The translations under genes and the position numbers were made by a program. A stretch of DNA of 64,000 nt, from positions 4,481,501 to 4,545,500 of the forward strand of contig OZ024794.1 of assembly GCA_964017045.1 (NCBI GenBank), in the 5' to 3' direction. The notes beneath the pieces were generated by a model. It was not told where the DNA came from and made no database searches. It was given only the letters and a program-made list of their open reading frames with translations. This DNA is from Omphiscola glabra (taxonomy: Eukaryota; Mollusca; Gastropoda; Lymnaeidae). Of this stretch, positions 48,701 through 58,965 are shown one piece after another. How positions within the stretch are numbered: the first letter of the stretch is position 1; each line of letters begins with the position of its first letter.

Positions 48701-51700
48701 TAAAACGTGACATCTGGAGCGTGGCTTTTGGTTAATTACATTATCATGTGTCATGACGCGAAGCACCACTGGTCGGTGGTCAAGAGGGACGATTACACTA
48801 GAGTGGAGTCCCGACTTGGGTGGCGCGGGTTGGTGGAGGATTCCCACAGGTACGAAGGCTGACCAACTGTCTTAGGGTATCAGACAGCACCGGGACGAGG
48901 CTAGCACGGCCGTCACGGTGATAGTATAGTTAGAAATCAAGGCATTGGAATGCAGTAGCTGTTTACAAAGAAGGAAGTATGTGGTGAAGTTAATCATAGC
49001 ACCAGTATGTAGAAACAGTTCGTAGCGCAGATGCGGAAATAGATAGACCTGGGAAAGAATCTCTAGATATGCCACGACTAATTCAGTGATTATTGCAGTG
49101 ACTAATTCAGTGACTAATGCAGTGACTAATAAAAGACGACAGTGGAGACTGTGTAGAACTCAGACGGGCAGGAGTAGAGCAGCGAATTTACCGTTGGGGG
49201 GAGCAGGAGCAGTAAGGTTGAGAGACGAGCGGTGACAGACAGAGCCTAGTATACGAGTTGTCTGTTAGTTGATCGCTGCAATACGAGCGTCAGTTGACAG
49301 CAAGAGTTATCAGCCAAACAAAAGTATTAGAGAGCAGATACAGAGCTTAGTGCATAAAGGTTCTCTGCAATTTAATCTGATGTGGCAAAAGTACAACATT
49401 TCAGAACTGACCTTCCTCAATCATCGTGTGAGCGAATGAGCCAAGTCCAGCCAGCAAAGTTAGTGCGAGTTCATTCGTGTGATCATGTTTGTCAAGAAGC
49501 TGAAAAAAATAGTGTATCACTTAACAAACATTAGCAGATTCAAACAATAGAATAGAATTTAGACAGTTGTACTATTCGATTTTCACACGGCTGAAAATCA
49601 TTACATACACAGGGCCACGCCAGACCCTGCCAATCATTACATACACAGGGCCACGCCAGACCCTGTCAACCATTACAAACACAGGGCCACGCCAGACCCT
49701 GCCAATCATTACATACACAGGGCCACGCCAGACCCTGCCAATCATTACAAACACAGGGCCACGCCTGACCCTGCCAATCATTACAAACACAAGACAATAC
49801 CTGACCCTGCCAATCATTACAAACACAAGACAATACCTGACCCTGCCAATCATTACAAACACAAGACAATACCTGACCCTGCCAATCATTACAAACACAA
49901 GACAATACCTGACCCTGCCAATCATTACAAACACAAGACAATACCTGACCCTGCCAATCATTACAAACACAAGACAATGCCTGACCCTGCCAATCATTAC
50001 AAGCACAAGACAATACCTGACCCTGCCAATCATTACAAGCACAAGACAATGCCTGACCCTGCCAATCATTACAAGCACAAGACAATGCCTGACCCTGCCA
50101 ATCATTACAAGCACAAGACAATGCCTGACCCTGCCAATCATTACAAGCACAAGACAATGCCTGACCCTGCCAATCATTACAAGCACAAGACAATGCCTGA
50201 CCCTGCCAATCATTACAAGCACAAGACAATGCCTGACCCTGCCAATCATTACAAGCACAAGACAATGCCTGACCCTGCCAATCATTACAAGCACAAGACA
50301 ATGCCTGACGCTGCCAATCATTACAAGCACAAGACAATGCCTGACCCTGCCAATCATTACAAGCACAAGACAATGCCTGACCCTGCCAATCATTACAAGC
50401 ACAAGACAATGCCTGACCCTGCCAATCATTACAAGCACAAGACAATGCCTGACCCTGCCAATCATTACAAGCACAAGACAATGCCTGACCCTGCCAATCA
50501 TTACAAGCACAAGACAATGCCTGACCCTGCCAATCATTACAAGCACAAGACAATGCCTGACCCTGCCAATCATTACAAGCACAAGACAATGCCTGACCCT
50601 GCCAATCATTACAAGCACAAGACAATGCCTGACCCTGCCAATCATTACAAGCACAAGACAATGCCTGACCCTGCCAATCATTACAAGCACAAGACAATGC
50701 CTGACCCTGCCAATCATTACAAGCACAAGACAATGCCTGACCCTGCCAATCATTACAAGCACAAGACAATGCCTGACCCTGCCAATCATTACAAGCACAA
50801 GACAATGCCTGACCCTGCCAATCATTACAAGCACAAGACAATGCCTGACGCTGCCAATCATTACAAGCACAAGACAATGCCTGATCCTGCCAATCATTAC
50901 AAGCACAAGACAATGCCTGACCCTGCCAATCATTACAAGCACAAGACAATGCCTGACCCTGCCAATCATTACAAGCACAAGACAATACCTGACCCTGCCA
51001 ATCATTACAAGCACAAGACAATGTCTGACCCTGCCAATCATTACAAGCACAAGACAATGCCTGACCCTGCCAATCATTACAAGCACAAGACAATGCCTGA
51101 CCCTGCCAATCATTACAAGCACAAGACAATGCCTGACCCTGCCAATCATTACAAGCACAAGACAATGCCTGACCCTGCCAATCATTACAAGCACAAGACA
51201 ATGCCTGACCCTGCCAATCATTACAAGCACAAGACAATGCCTGACCCTGCCAATCATTACAAGCACAAGACAATGCCTGACCCTGCCAATCATTACAAGC
51301 ACAAGACAATGCCTGACCCTGCCAATCATTTAATGTGGAGTAAGGGGGAGGGCGCTGGTGAAAAGGAAGCAGGATACAACAGAAGCATATATATATCTAT
51401 ATGAGGCAACATAATTGTATACGTTTTATTAACATACCCGTATCATTCTTGATTTGTAAATGTCTTGTACGGCCAAATATTTCATGTTTACAACTTTCCC
51501 ATTTTTCACCGTTGTTAGACGACACCATGACTTGAGAAGTCTCTCGATCAACTCTCGGTCTGGCTTCTCATCCATCAGTGCGACCCACAATCCTTAGTTT
51601 GACAGATAGAAAATATGGAGAAATTTGACGACACAGAAAATGTGGGAGAAATTTGAAGTCACAGGAAATGTGGCTGAAAATTTTATGTGATTATGACGTC

Positions 51701-52350
51701 ACTGTCTCTATTCGGTTTTAATAGGCTTTGTCATAATATATAATGGCGGAAATCTATTAATAGAACACCCCGGCGTTCAGTCTGGCCAGTATCATTAAGA
51801 TATTAGTAAAACATCCGGGTATTCCGTTTGGCCAAGCTCTCAACAGCTGTTCGGTACTTCTACGTTAATGTGAGCCAGCATATTGGGCATGGCTCTTATT
51901 GACCAAGACGAAAACGAGTTTACTGCTTTATTTTACGAAAGATTTTACCAACAAATTGTTACTGCTATATATCTATATGTATGCGTAAATAAATTGTTAA
52001 AAGCTATGTTTTACGAAAAAAATATATCTAAAAATAGTAACATTACGTAATGCGATGTGACGTTTTCCGGTCTTAGAAATGACAAACCTTATTATGTGAA
52101 CAGAAAGCATTGTGCTATAGTAGACATTTTAGTCTATGATCTGTAACATTGTTAACACCAGAGATGTAATCGAATCCAGTGACACAAATCGAAGTGAATG
52201 TAATTTTGTTTGAATTTGTTATTCTACTGACCAGGCTTGAACTTGTTGTACCAATGTAACATCTCGTCCTGTCCGGCTGGTTTGTCCACTCTAAGGATGT
52301 CCTCAGCCGTCCTACCAATGGAGTTCTGGAGACTTGTGTTGATACCAAAT
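42056..52350 (-). CDS. Ankyrin-repeat protein, nine coding exons, 5' end missing
   Basis: Exons in coding order: 52350-52232, 51592-51438, 49499-49412, 47324-47116, 46273-45812, 45419-45219, 44270-44169, 43777-43634, 42337-42056. Phases agree at all eight junctions, giving 586 residues to the stop. The first exon begins in phase 2, so more exons lie upstream. Ankyrin-like words recur: FGINTSLQNSIGRTAEDIL, LLDKGVNISARDSVGRTARD, LLLEGYDHVTNISDASGKTS, GRDICGRTPLMKAVLHKR, LGRTVLHYAYL, LLQRCGARTDLTDACGRIPR. The C-terminal part (from about LQREVLDADLDIYTY) is not ankyrin-like and is not recognised. The acceptor of exon 46273 (TTTCAAAAG) is the weakest call and was chosen because it keeps phase 0. 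Introns contain several minisatellites and a pogo-like MITE. A minus-strand AATAAA lies at about 42026-42031, just after the stop. Function unknown; ankyrin repeats usually bind proteins. Confidence 0.85.
42655..42701. repeat. (AG)n microsatellite
   Basis: An uninterrupted run of AG dinucleotides inside a longer purine-rich stretch (about 42540-42715). It lies in the last intron of the ankyrin gene. Confidence 0.95.
43210..43345 (+). repeat. Retroelement tail repeated three times
   Basis: A 41-bp unit (GAGCCCTAGGCTTGCGTACC, then ACGCTATATAAGACCACT) occurs three times, followed by an (ATA)n run. The single-copy form of the same tail is at 31785-31865 on the minus strand. It lies in the last intron of the ankyrin gene. 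Confidence 0.85.
43360..43610. repeat. GA-rich simple repeat
   Basis: Purine-only DNA with imperfect repeats of about 50 bp (GAGAAAGTGATGGAGAAAGG, GAGAGAGAGGAAGAG). The long open frames on the minus strand (Ser/Leu/Pro-rich) are artefacts of this composition. Confidence 0.9.
44032..44083. repeat. 13-bp tandem repeat, 4 copies
   Basis: AAATCCGTTAAAG is repeated four times. It lies in the ankyrin intron between exons 44270-44169 and 43777-43634. Confidence 0.9.
44580..44770. repeat. Dispersed repeat, copy 1
   Basis: It contains GGCCAAGTTTCAGCTCGAAA, TGACGGGAAGTGGGTTA and TTAGCCGTCGGAGGATTTT. The same words in the same order occur at 56110-56290. Family not recognised. It lies in an intron of the ankyrin gene. 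Confidence 0.75.
46801..47092. repeat. 36-bp minisatellite, 8 copies
   Basis: The unit is TGTCTACATACAAGGACTGC followed by AAGATTTAGTGCCAAA, with AAATACATGG variants. The exact 36-bp period leaves frames open on both strands. It ends about 25 bp from the donor of the ankyrin exon 47324-47116, inside the following intron. Confidence 0.95.
47420..48475. repeat. 37-bp tandem repeat split by a MITE
   Basis: The unit is AGTTCTAGCAACATGTAATG followed by TTATGTTTCAATGAAGT. About one and a half copies lie before the pogo-like MITE (47472-48327) and about three after it. The two sides join cleanly at a TA dinucleotide if the MITE is removed. Confidence 0.8.
47472..48327. mobile_element. pogo/Tigger-like MITE
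   Basis: The ends are inverted repeats: left CAGTAGAACCCGGTTATG then TCGACGGCCTCGG, right (reverse strand) CAGTCGAATCCGCTTTTC then TCGACCTCGG. A TA target duplication flanks it (47470-47471, 48328-48329). CAGT.GAAYCC ends and TA targets fit the pogo/Tigger branch of Tc1/mariner. Internal sub-repeats resemble TCGAGATAACCGATGATCGA. The 856-bp interior has no transposase frame. It lies in an intron of the ankyrin gene. Confidence 0.85.
48575..48755. repeat. About 50-bp tandem repeat with CACGTG motifs
   Basis: Four diverged copies contain ATCACGTGACATCTGGAGCG, then TGGCTTTTGGTCAATGACAT. Three of the four keep a CACGTG E-box palindrome. It lies in the ankyrin intron between exons 49499-49412 and 47324-47116. 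Confidence 0.8.
48756..49411. other. Intron sequence, possible solo LTR
   Basis: This GC-richer stretch holds about four copies of CAGTGACTAAT-type repeats (49083-49130), an AATAAA at about 49127, and no coding frame. It could be a solo long terminal repeat starting near 48752 (TGTCATGACGCGAAGCACC), but no matching end or target duplication could be shown. Confidence 0.3.
49597..51330. repeat. 36-bp minisatellite, 48 copies
   Basis: The unit is ACCCTGCCAATCATTACAAG followed by CACAAGACAATGCCTG. The period is exactly 36 bp with no indel visible across 48 copies. Three zones occur: about five copies with CAGGGCCACGCC at the left, about six with AAACACAAGACAATACC, then about 37 nearly identical copies. 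Four of the six reading frames stay open for 475 to 588 codons, only because the period is a multiple of three and the unit lacks stops. It lies in the ankyrin intron between exons 51592-51438 and 49499-49412. Confidence 0.97.
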
Positions 52351-52967
52351 CTAAGACAGTTGAAATATTAGGGTATTCATTTTGTCAGGAGTTTATATTT
52401 TTTGTTAGAAACCCCATGACGTCATGTATGGGGCAAAAATCAATGAAAATTGACATGTTCCCGAAATGTTCTGGTTTTTGTGTAGCTAACAAACACAACT
52501 ACAAACACAAACTGTGTCAAAATTTTCCGTTCACTTCGTTTTGTGTGTGTGTGTGTGTGTGACGTAACAGTCTTGTTCTCTATCATAATAGGTTAAGAAT
52601 TGTGGGTCTTTGGTACATACACGTCACGGACATCAAGTGACTCTCAACAGTCAACGCACGGGCAAGGGAAATTATTCATGTTGAATGAACTATGTAAGTT
52701 TTTTAATATTGTTATACTTTAATAAAAACACATATTTCTGGTAATTTTAAATGCAATTATTTATAAAATTTTTCACTGTTATTTCTTTTGAAAAATTCTT
52801 GAATCCATATGATGCGAAAATGTAATAAACCGTACAAAATACCCCCCCCTTTTTTTTTTTACACACACACACACACAATAGAGCAGGTCATTCCCTAATT
52901 TTCAATATTTTATCTCATGTGGCATTTTCCTTATTTTGTCGTCAGCGCGACTCTCAATGATTTAGCC
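52351..52967. other. Intergenic or upstream ankyrin-gene intron
   Basis: No exon is recognised. It has a (GT)n run at 52542-52561 and a T-run followed by (CA)n at about 52851-52877. Confidence 0.5.
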
Positions 52968-53121
52968 CAGTGGTCCCCTACATTGGTTTACTCGTGGAGC
53001 CCTTTAATGTTAGGCCTAACATGTCTTAAAAGCTAAAGGAGTTTCCTGGAGCGTCCCTGGATCCCTTAAGAATTGCACGTGGGACTTTAGGGCTCCGGGG
53101 AGCACATATTCGTAATCCCTG
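52968..53121. mobile_element. hAT MITE (degenerate)
   Basis: The left end is CAGTGGTCCCCTACATTGG and the right end TATTCGTAATCCCTG. The flanks ATTTAGCC and ACTTAACC match at 6 of 8. The interior GTGGAGCCCTTTAATG and GGGCTCCGGGGAGCAC are inverted-like and typical of such MITEs. Confidence 0.65.
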
Positions 53122-53164
53122 ACTTAACCCATTTACATCTGAAGCCTCTAGTATTTTTGAATTA

Positions 53165-53408
53165 CAGTAGCCCGTGCCTCCAGCCGTAGTAACACAGTAT
53201 AGCCCGTGCCTCCAGCCGTAGTAATACAGTATAGCCCGTGCCTCCAGCCGTAGTAATACAGTATAGCCCGAGTCTCTAGCCGTAGTAATACAATAGCCCG
53301 TGTCTCTAGCCGTAGTAATACAGTATAGCCCGTGTCTCTAGCCGTAGTAATACAAAAGCCCGTGTCTCTAGCCGTAGTAATACAGTAGCCCGTGTCTCTA
53401 GCCGTAAA
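53165..53408. repeat. 32-bp minisatellite, about 8 copies
   Basis: The unit is GTAGTAATACAGTATAGCCC followed by GTGCCTCCAGCC. Variants change CCTCCAGCC to TCTCTAGCC and drop the TAT, so lengths vary from 29 to 32 bp. Confidence 0.9.
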
Positions 53409-53466
53409 AGTCTTTCACAGACGGTCCGGTGAGTGGTCAGGGTGATGACGCCACTGTCTAGAAGGG

Positions 53467-53562
53467 GACAGCCCGTCAGACCATTATGCCCACGATGACA
53501 GCCCGTCAGACCATTATGCCCACGATGACAGCCCGTCAGACCATTATGCCCACGATGACAAA
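53467..53562. repeat. 30-bp tandem repeat, about 3 copies
   Basis: GACAGCCCGTCAGACCATTA followed by TGCCCACGAT, repeated with no differences. Confidence 0.95.
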
Positions 53563-53867
53563 GTTCCTAGTGCAACATTCTATCAAATTATGTAAAACTT
53601 TCTGTTGAACTGCCGCCATGTTGAGATTACATTTACGACATCGGCTGCTTTCAAGTGAAGACATTTTGACAGACGTGGCCTTGATTACTGTGACGGAAGC
53701 GGCGCGTTGAACGATCATGAAGAAGCAGATCATTGGGGCAGGGGTGGACGAGTTCATTTGACAATGTGTGTCACCAGGAACGAACCAGTGGTTCATTTTA
53801 AAACGCCAACGGTTTGCATTTTTGCACTGATAAATCGCTTTTTATTACACCAGCCATTGCTCCACGG

Positions 53868-54053
53868 CAGAGGCGTAGCGTAGGGGGCAGGGGGGTACAG
53901 ATGTATCCGGGCGCCAGCTAGTTAGGGGCGCAAAAATGTGCTTTGGTAATATTTTATTGATGAAAATAATGGGTTTGAGAGTTGAAAAAAGAAAAGAGGG
54001 CGCTTTAAAATGAATCTTGTCACCGGGCGCCAAACACTCTAGCTACGCCTCTG
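53868..54053. mobile_element. hAT MITE, CAGAGGCGTAGC family
   Basis: The left end is CAGAGGCGTAGCGTAG and the right end CTCTAGCTACGCCTCTG, inverted repeats of the same broad family as the MITE at 41539. The 8-bp flanks CTCCACGG and CTCCATGG differ at one position. Length 186 bp, with GGGCGCCA motifs near both ends. Confidence 0.9.
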
Positions 54054-54061
54054 CTCCATGG

Positions 54062-55373
54062 TCTTTTCCCGTGTCATTTCCGGATCATTATTTGAAGTTA
54101 AAGTGACCTCAGGTTCTCCCCCTTCATATAAATTTCTTTGCTGACTGATTTAAAATGTCATCAGTTGTAGCTAAAGCCCCCCCCCCCCAACCAAGGAAGT
54201 GGGTGAGGAGGGTGCGGTCCAATCTGGACAGCACTTTTTTCTTTGTATAGAGGGGCGGCATTTCCAGTCAACTACTGAGGTCTTTTTAATTGCAAGCGGG
54301 GCAGCAAAAATCTAGGTCCGCCCCAGGCGACACTCCCCTCAGTTACGCAACTGCCACCCCCCCTCACTTGATGTTACAGTTATTTTTTTTTAGTAACGTA
54401 TGAACATCTGATACTCGATGTTACAATTATTTTAAAGTTACAAGTGGCAGCTTTTACATATTAGATTTGGTTTTTGGTATTAAAAATCTTCCAACAGAGG
54501 CAAATATCTTCAGAGAAGCTTGCTTAGGTTATCCTGATACTGATACCACTACTAAAGGCATTTAAAAAAAAAATATCTACGAATTTTATATATTTTTTAA
54601 AAATCGGTTGCAAAATTAAGTATCTACAATTGTTGTTATAATTTGAAATATAAACGATTTATAATTAGTATCTTATTTAAATTATAAATAATAAAAATAA
54701 AAGAATTTGTGTTTGCACGCAATGGGCTGAGAGCCGTTGGATGTTGTTTTTAACAAATATCAGTTGTATGGGTATTGGATCTATCAAGTTAGATATCAGT
54801 GTATGGATATATAAAGTTATAGATGAAAAAAATCGTTTTATTTTGTTTAATCTCTGTCTTTGACACCAGATATAAATACTTTTTTGTAAAGGTATTCTCA
54901 ATTCTTTGGTATTTTTGTGTATGCTAGACGTCAATGTGTCCAGTTGGGATTCGCGACACAATGTTGCATGCATTCCTACCAGCTGCGTCTTTTGTTATGT
55001 GGGCAGACACATCCAGAATATTCTCCAGCGTGGGGACTTGGGACAAGGATCTTTAACAGAGTCACGTGAACTCATGCGACAGTGAATAAGGTTTTAAGGG
55101 TGGTTACCGTGTGTCTGTGTATGTTGAGGTACTACTTCTGTCCAAAGTTAGACATCGCAGTTAGGTTGGCGGCACTCTAGATAGATGTGATATGTCGAGA
55201 TCTTTGAGTTTCAGTAACTTTGGACCCGACGCCCCCATCACACCATTTTGACACAAATTTACCCCACTCGCTCATTTACTACCCCCGCCTCTCCACCTTA
55301 TTCTATACACTGCCCCTAGTTTATAACAAAAGAGTCCAATATCCTTATAGCCCAATTGACTAATAGCCTACCC
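54062..55373. other. Intergenic; one weak ankyrin-like exon candidate
   Basis: No firm gene. A minus-strand segment at 54980-55050 reads VPTLENILDVSAHITKDAAG between TTAAAG and G|GTAGGA and could be an upstream exon of the ankyrin gene. Its phase does not join directly to the exon at 52350, so at least one more exon would be needed. Confidence 0.3.
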
Positions 55374-55673
55374 CAGGGGTGGGCAAACTACGGTCCGCTG
55401 ATTATATGCGGCCCTCGAAGGCATTTAGAAAATTTAAAAAACACATTTTTTTAAAGTTATTTTTTGAATTTTACAGAATTTCATGTACCGTTATGTTGTA
55501 CCGTTATGTTGTACCGTTAAGATTTTAAAAAATGTTGATCACATTTCTTTTTAATTTTCTTTTTTTTTAAAAACAGTCCTTGACTTTTGTCATATAATGC
55601 TAATATGTGCGGCCCCCCAATAGCTTTACCTTTGTCAATGCGGCCCTCCGCACAAAAAGTTTGCCCACCCCTG
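55374..55673. mobile_element. hAT element remnant, perfect 16-bp inverted ends
   Basis: The left end CAGGGGTGGGCAAACT and right end AGTTTGCCCACCCCTG are exact reverse complements. The flanks are GCCTACCC and GCCTACTT (6 of 8). The interior has GCGGCCCTC near both ends and three copies of GTTGTACCGTTA-like sequence. This is the Charlie-type end. Non-coding, 300 bp. Confidence 0.9.
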
Positions 55674-56109
55674 GCCTACTTAATGGATACTCGTATACAC
55701 TTTGTTACTATTGTCACGTCAAGATAGTTACATTTGACAAGAAGCCTCAAAACCAACATAAACATTAAACAAGCCATAAAAACAACGTTTATAAAATGTG
55801 ATATTGAACAATGGGTCAGGGGGGGGGGGAAAAATTTGATAAAAAATACATACAAGTCATGCACTTTAAAAGAATCCCAATTAGTGACTCACCCAACCGT
55901 ACATTATTCGCGCCCTTGAACTATATTAAAATTATTATGATCCATCCGCTTTTACACCGCAGATTTGTTTCACCAAATATTTAAGGAAAACAAAAGAAAA
56001 AATATTACGCAACTAACACACTAAATATAATAATTTAAAAAAAAAAAGAATCTATAGCGCAGTTATCAGGAATTTTATTTCATGAAATCCTTGGCATCAC
56101 TTCATCTTC

Positions 56110-56290
56110 TAATTGAAAAACAGGAAAAACAGAAGTTTTGGGGGTTGGTGGTGGGGCTGAAAAGTTGAAACAATTTGTTTTCGTCTGCAGCGAGTCTATG
56201 TGCCAGGTTTCAGCTCGATAGGTTGACGGGAAGTGGATCATTTAGCCGTCCGAAGATTTTTTCAGCCAGAAATACACGACCAAAAGGGAA
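56110..56290. repeat. Dispersed repeat, copy 2
   Basis: It shares GTTTCAGCTCGATAGGTTGA, CGGGAAGTGGATCATTTAG and CCGTCCGAAGATTTTTTCAG with the copy at 44580-44770. It abuts the inverted-repeat element that starts at 56297. Confidence 0.75.
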
Positions 56291-56296
56291 CTGTTA

Positions 56297-57519
56297 ACGG
56301 TCGTCCAGTTTATGTCAAAAAATTTGGAGTGGGGTGGAGGGGGGTGGAAATGTTTGACGATTGTTGACAAGTTGAGGGGTGGGTTTAGAATATTTAGATG
56401 AGTGACGTCAACAATCATGTTTTCTCTTTTAAAATTTTAAGCTTAAAAATTGACTGGTTATTATATTATTTTAACAAATTTAATGAGTGCAAATAGTTAT
56501 ATAATTTTAGAAGGTTAGCACAATTTGTTAATGCAAGAGAACTCAAAAGTTGGCTTCTCTTCGCCTGTAGATTATGTTTGTTGTAAATGACTAGGGCGGT
56601 AAGCTTGTGATCATGTTGCAGGTATGGAACAAGGACAAGGTACAAGTGTTATGTGCAGTCAAGATAAATGATATTGATAAAATAGGAATACGATATTTTG
56701 AGAATAAGGGAAAGTAAAGTGAGTAACAAAAATAACATCGCTGCTTGAAAAAATTTGCAAAATCTGAAACAAATATTTTACATCACAAGTCATGTTGAAA
56801 AAGCATGTTCAACAGCACCGATAATGCTCTCTTGAGCATAGGAAATTAGCACCTGCTCTTCCACAAAAAAGGATTCGACCAATGCGAGTAGCTGTCAGGA
56901 GACAGAGACAGAGCTTATGGCAATTATTGCTCACACGGACAATGATCCTATTTTTAGTGCTGAATGGTTAGATGAGGATGATGTTGACTTGTCTGGTATA
57001 TCAGTTCCGCAAGATGAAAATGATAAATCAGCTACTATGTCCATTGTTACGATAGAGCAACACCCGGCTCTCCCTGGGAAGATGATAGCAGCTAGAAACT
57101 ATTGTACAAGCAGCTAGAAACTAAATTACAAGCAGCTATAATCTATTGTACAATTGTCAACTATACTGACAATAATGCTATTTATACTTCCATAAACAAT
57201 GATATTTAGTATTTTACTACCTTTTAATTGATTCTAAATTATAAAATTTAAGTGTAAAAACTTTGTTAACTTGTTGATTAACAAGCTAAAATGTAATAAA
57301 ATGTTTTTCCTACAATTTTGTGTCATTAAAATACATCAGCACAAAGTAAAATGTATTTATAAATTTATGTATATTATAATTCTTTTGTTTTGCGGTAGGG
57401 GGTTATAAAATGTTGACATAATTAAATAGGGGGGTCATCGAAAGTTTGACAGTTGTTGACAAGGGGGGGGGGGGTAAAAAATTGCGGGAAAATTGTTGAC
57501 GTAATTAATGGACGACCCT
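56297..57519 (+). mobile_element. DNA transposon remnant with GGTCGTCC ends
   Basis: The left end is ACGGTCGTCCAGTTTATGTC and the right end (reverse strand) AGGGTCGTCCATTAATTACG. Both are followed inward by GTCAA and a G-rich stretch (plus-strand GTGGGGTGGAGGGG at left; GGGGGGGGGG at right). TTA occurs just outside each end (56294-56296 and 57520-57522), which would suit a PIF/Harbinger-like insertion, but the family is not certain. Both ends also carry GTTGACAA near the G-rich stretch. Confidence 0.6.
56760..57117 (+). pseudogene. Coding remnant inside the GGTCGTCC element
   Basis: One frame reads KYFTSQVMLKKHVQQHR, which looks like half of a C2H2 zinc finger (F-x5-L-x2-H-x4-H). Another frame has IRPMRVAVRRQRQ. 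The open stretch 56917-57117 then encodes an acidic piece (AEWLDEDDVDLSGISVPQDE). Frame changes between them suggest a decayed coding region. I do not recognise the protein. Confidence 0.4.
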
Positions 57520-57784
57520 TTATCAGTTTTTACAAATTTTTTTGCAAAAGAAATAAATAAACATTTATTTCATGTGGGGGGTGTTGGGGCTCCTTGGACG
57601 GCATTTTCGGTTGACTTCATATACTTTAAATATATATTTTTTTCTCTTTATTTACTCTCTTTACATTGTAGTTTTCGTTAATTTGAGGGGAGGCAACAAT
57701 ATGGAAGACAGCGATATACAAACTTGTTAATATCTACCGCACACCAAAGACACAACCAGCTCTTAACATCGGCCAACATTTGTT

Positions 57785-58965
57785 TACAAGGTGAGGTATG
57801 GTCTACATGGTGAGGTATGGTCTACAGGGTGAGGTATGGTCTACATGGTGAGGTATGGTCTACATGGTGAGATAGGGTCTACAGGGTGAGGTATGGTCTA
57901 CATGGTGAGGTATGGTCTACAGGGTGAGGTATGGTCTACATGGTGAGGTATGGTCTACATGGTGAGGTATGGTCTACATGGTGAGGTATGGTATACATGG
58001 TGAGGTATGGTCTACATGGTGAGGTATGGTCTACATGGTGAGGTATGGTCTACAGGGTAAGGTATTGTCTACATGGTAAGGTATGGTCTACATAGTAAGG
58101 TATGGTCTACAGGGTGAGGTATGGTCCACAGTGTGAGATATGGTCTACAGTGTGAGGTATGGTCCACAGGGTGAGATATGGTCTACAGTGTGAGGTATGG
58201 TCCACAGGGTGAGGTATGGTCCACAGGGTGAGGTATGGTCCACAGGGTGAGGTATGGTCTACAGGGTAAGGTATGGTCCACAGGGTGAGGTATGGTCTAC
58301 AGGGTGAGGTATGGTCCACAGGGTGAGATATGGTCTACAGTGTGAGGTATGGTCCACAGGGTAAGGTATGGTCTACAGGGTAAGGTATGGTCTACAGGGT
58401 AAGGTATGGTCCACAGGGTAAGGTATGGTCTACAGGGTGAGGTATGGTCTACAGGGTGATGTATGGTCTACAGGGTGAGGTATGGTCTACAGGGTGAGGT
58501 GTGGTCTACAGCGTGAGGTATGTTCTACAGGGTGAGGTATGATCTACAAGGTGAGGTATGGTCTACAGGGGGAGGTATGGTCTACAGGGTGAGGTATGGT
58601 CTACAGGGTGAGGTATGGTCTACAGGGTGAGGTATGGTCTACAGGGTGATGTATGGTCCACAGGGTGAGGTATGGTCTACAGGGTGAGGTATGGTCTACA
58701 GGGTGAGGTATGGTCCACAGGGTGAGGGTGAGGTATGGTCTACAGGGTGAGGTATGGTCTACAGGGTGATGTATGGTCCACAGGGTGAGGTATGGTCTAC
58801 AGGGTGAGGTATGGTCCACAGGGTGAGGTGTGGTCTACAGGGTGAGGTATGGTCTACAGGTTGAGGTATGGTTTACAGGGTTAGGTATGGTCTACAGAAT
58901 GAGGTATAGTCAACAGGGTGAGGTATGGTCTATAGAATGAGGTATGGTCTACAGAGTGAGGTATG
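57785..58965. repeat. 18-bp minisatellite, about 65 copies
   Basis: The unit is GGTGAGGTATGGTCTACA. Variants are CCACA for CTACA, GTAAGG for GTGAGG, and ACAT for ACAG. CAT variants dominate the left third and CAG variants the rest. One 6-bp insertion (GTGAGG doubled) is at about 58725. The 18-bp period leaves Pro/His/Leu-rich frames open on the minus strand, which are not genes. Confidence 0.97.

Noticed and set aside
49567..51404. Very long open frames of 475 to 588 codons on both strands
   Set aside because: They are the 36-bp array read in frame. The period is a multiple of three and the unit lacks stops. There is no start context, non-repeat domain or splice evidence.
53536..53796. An 86-codon minus-strand frame containing MAAVQQKVLHNLIECC
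   Set aside because: Considered as a first exon of the ankyrin gene, but no donor gives the phase needed and the residues are not ankyrin-like; left uncalled.
58107..58819. Frames with repeated DHTSPCRPYLTLWTI
   Set aside because: Translation of the 18-bp minisatellite.
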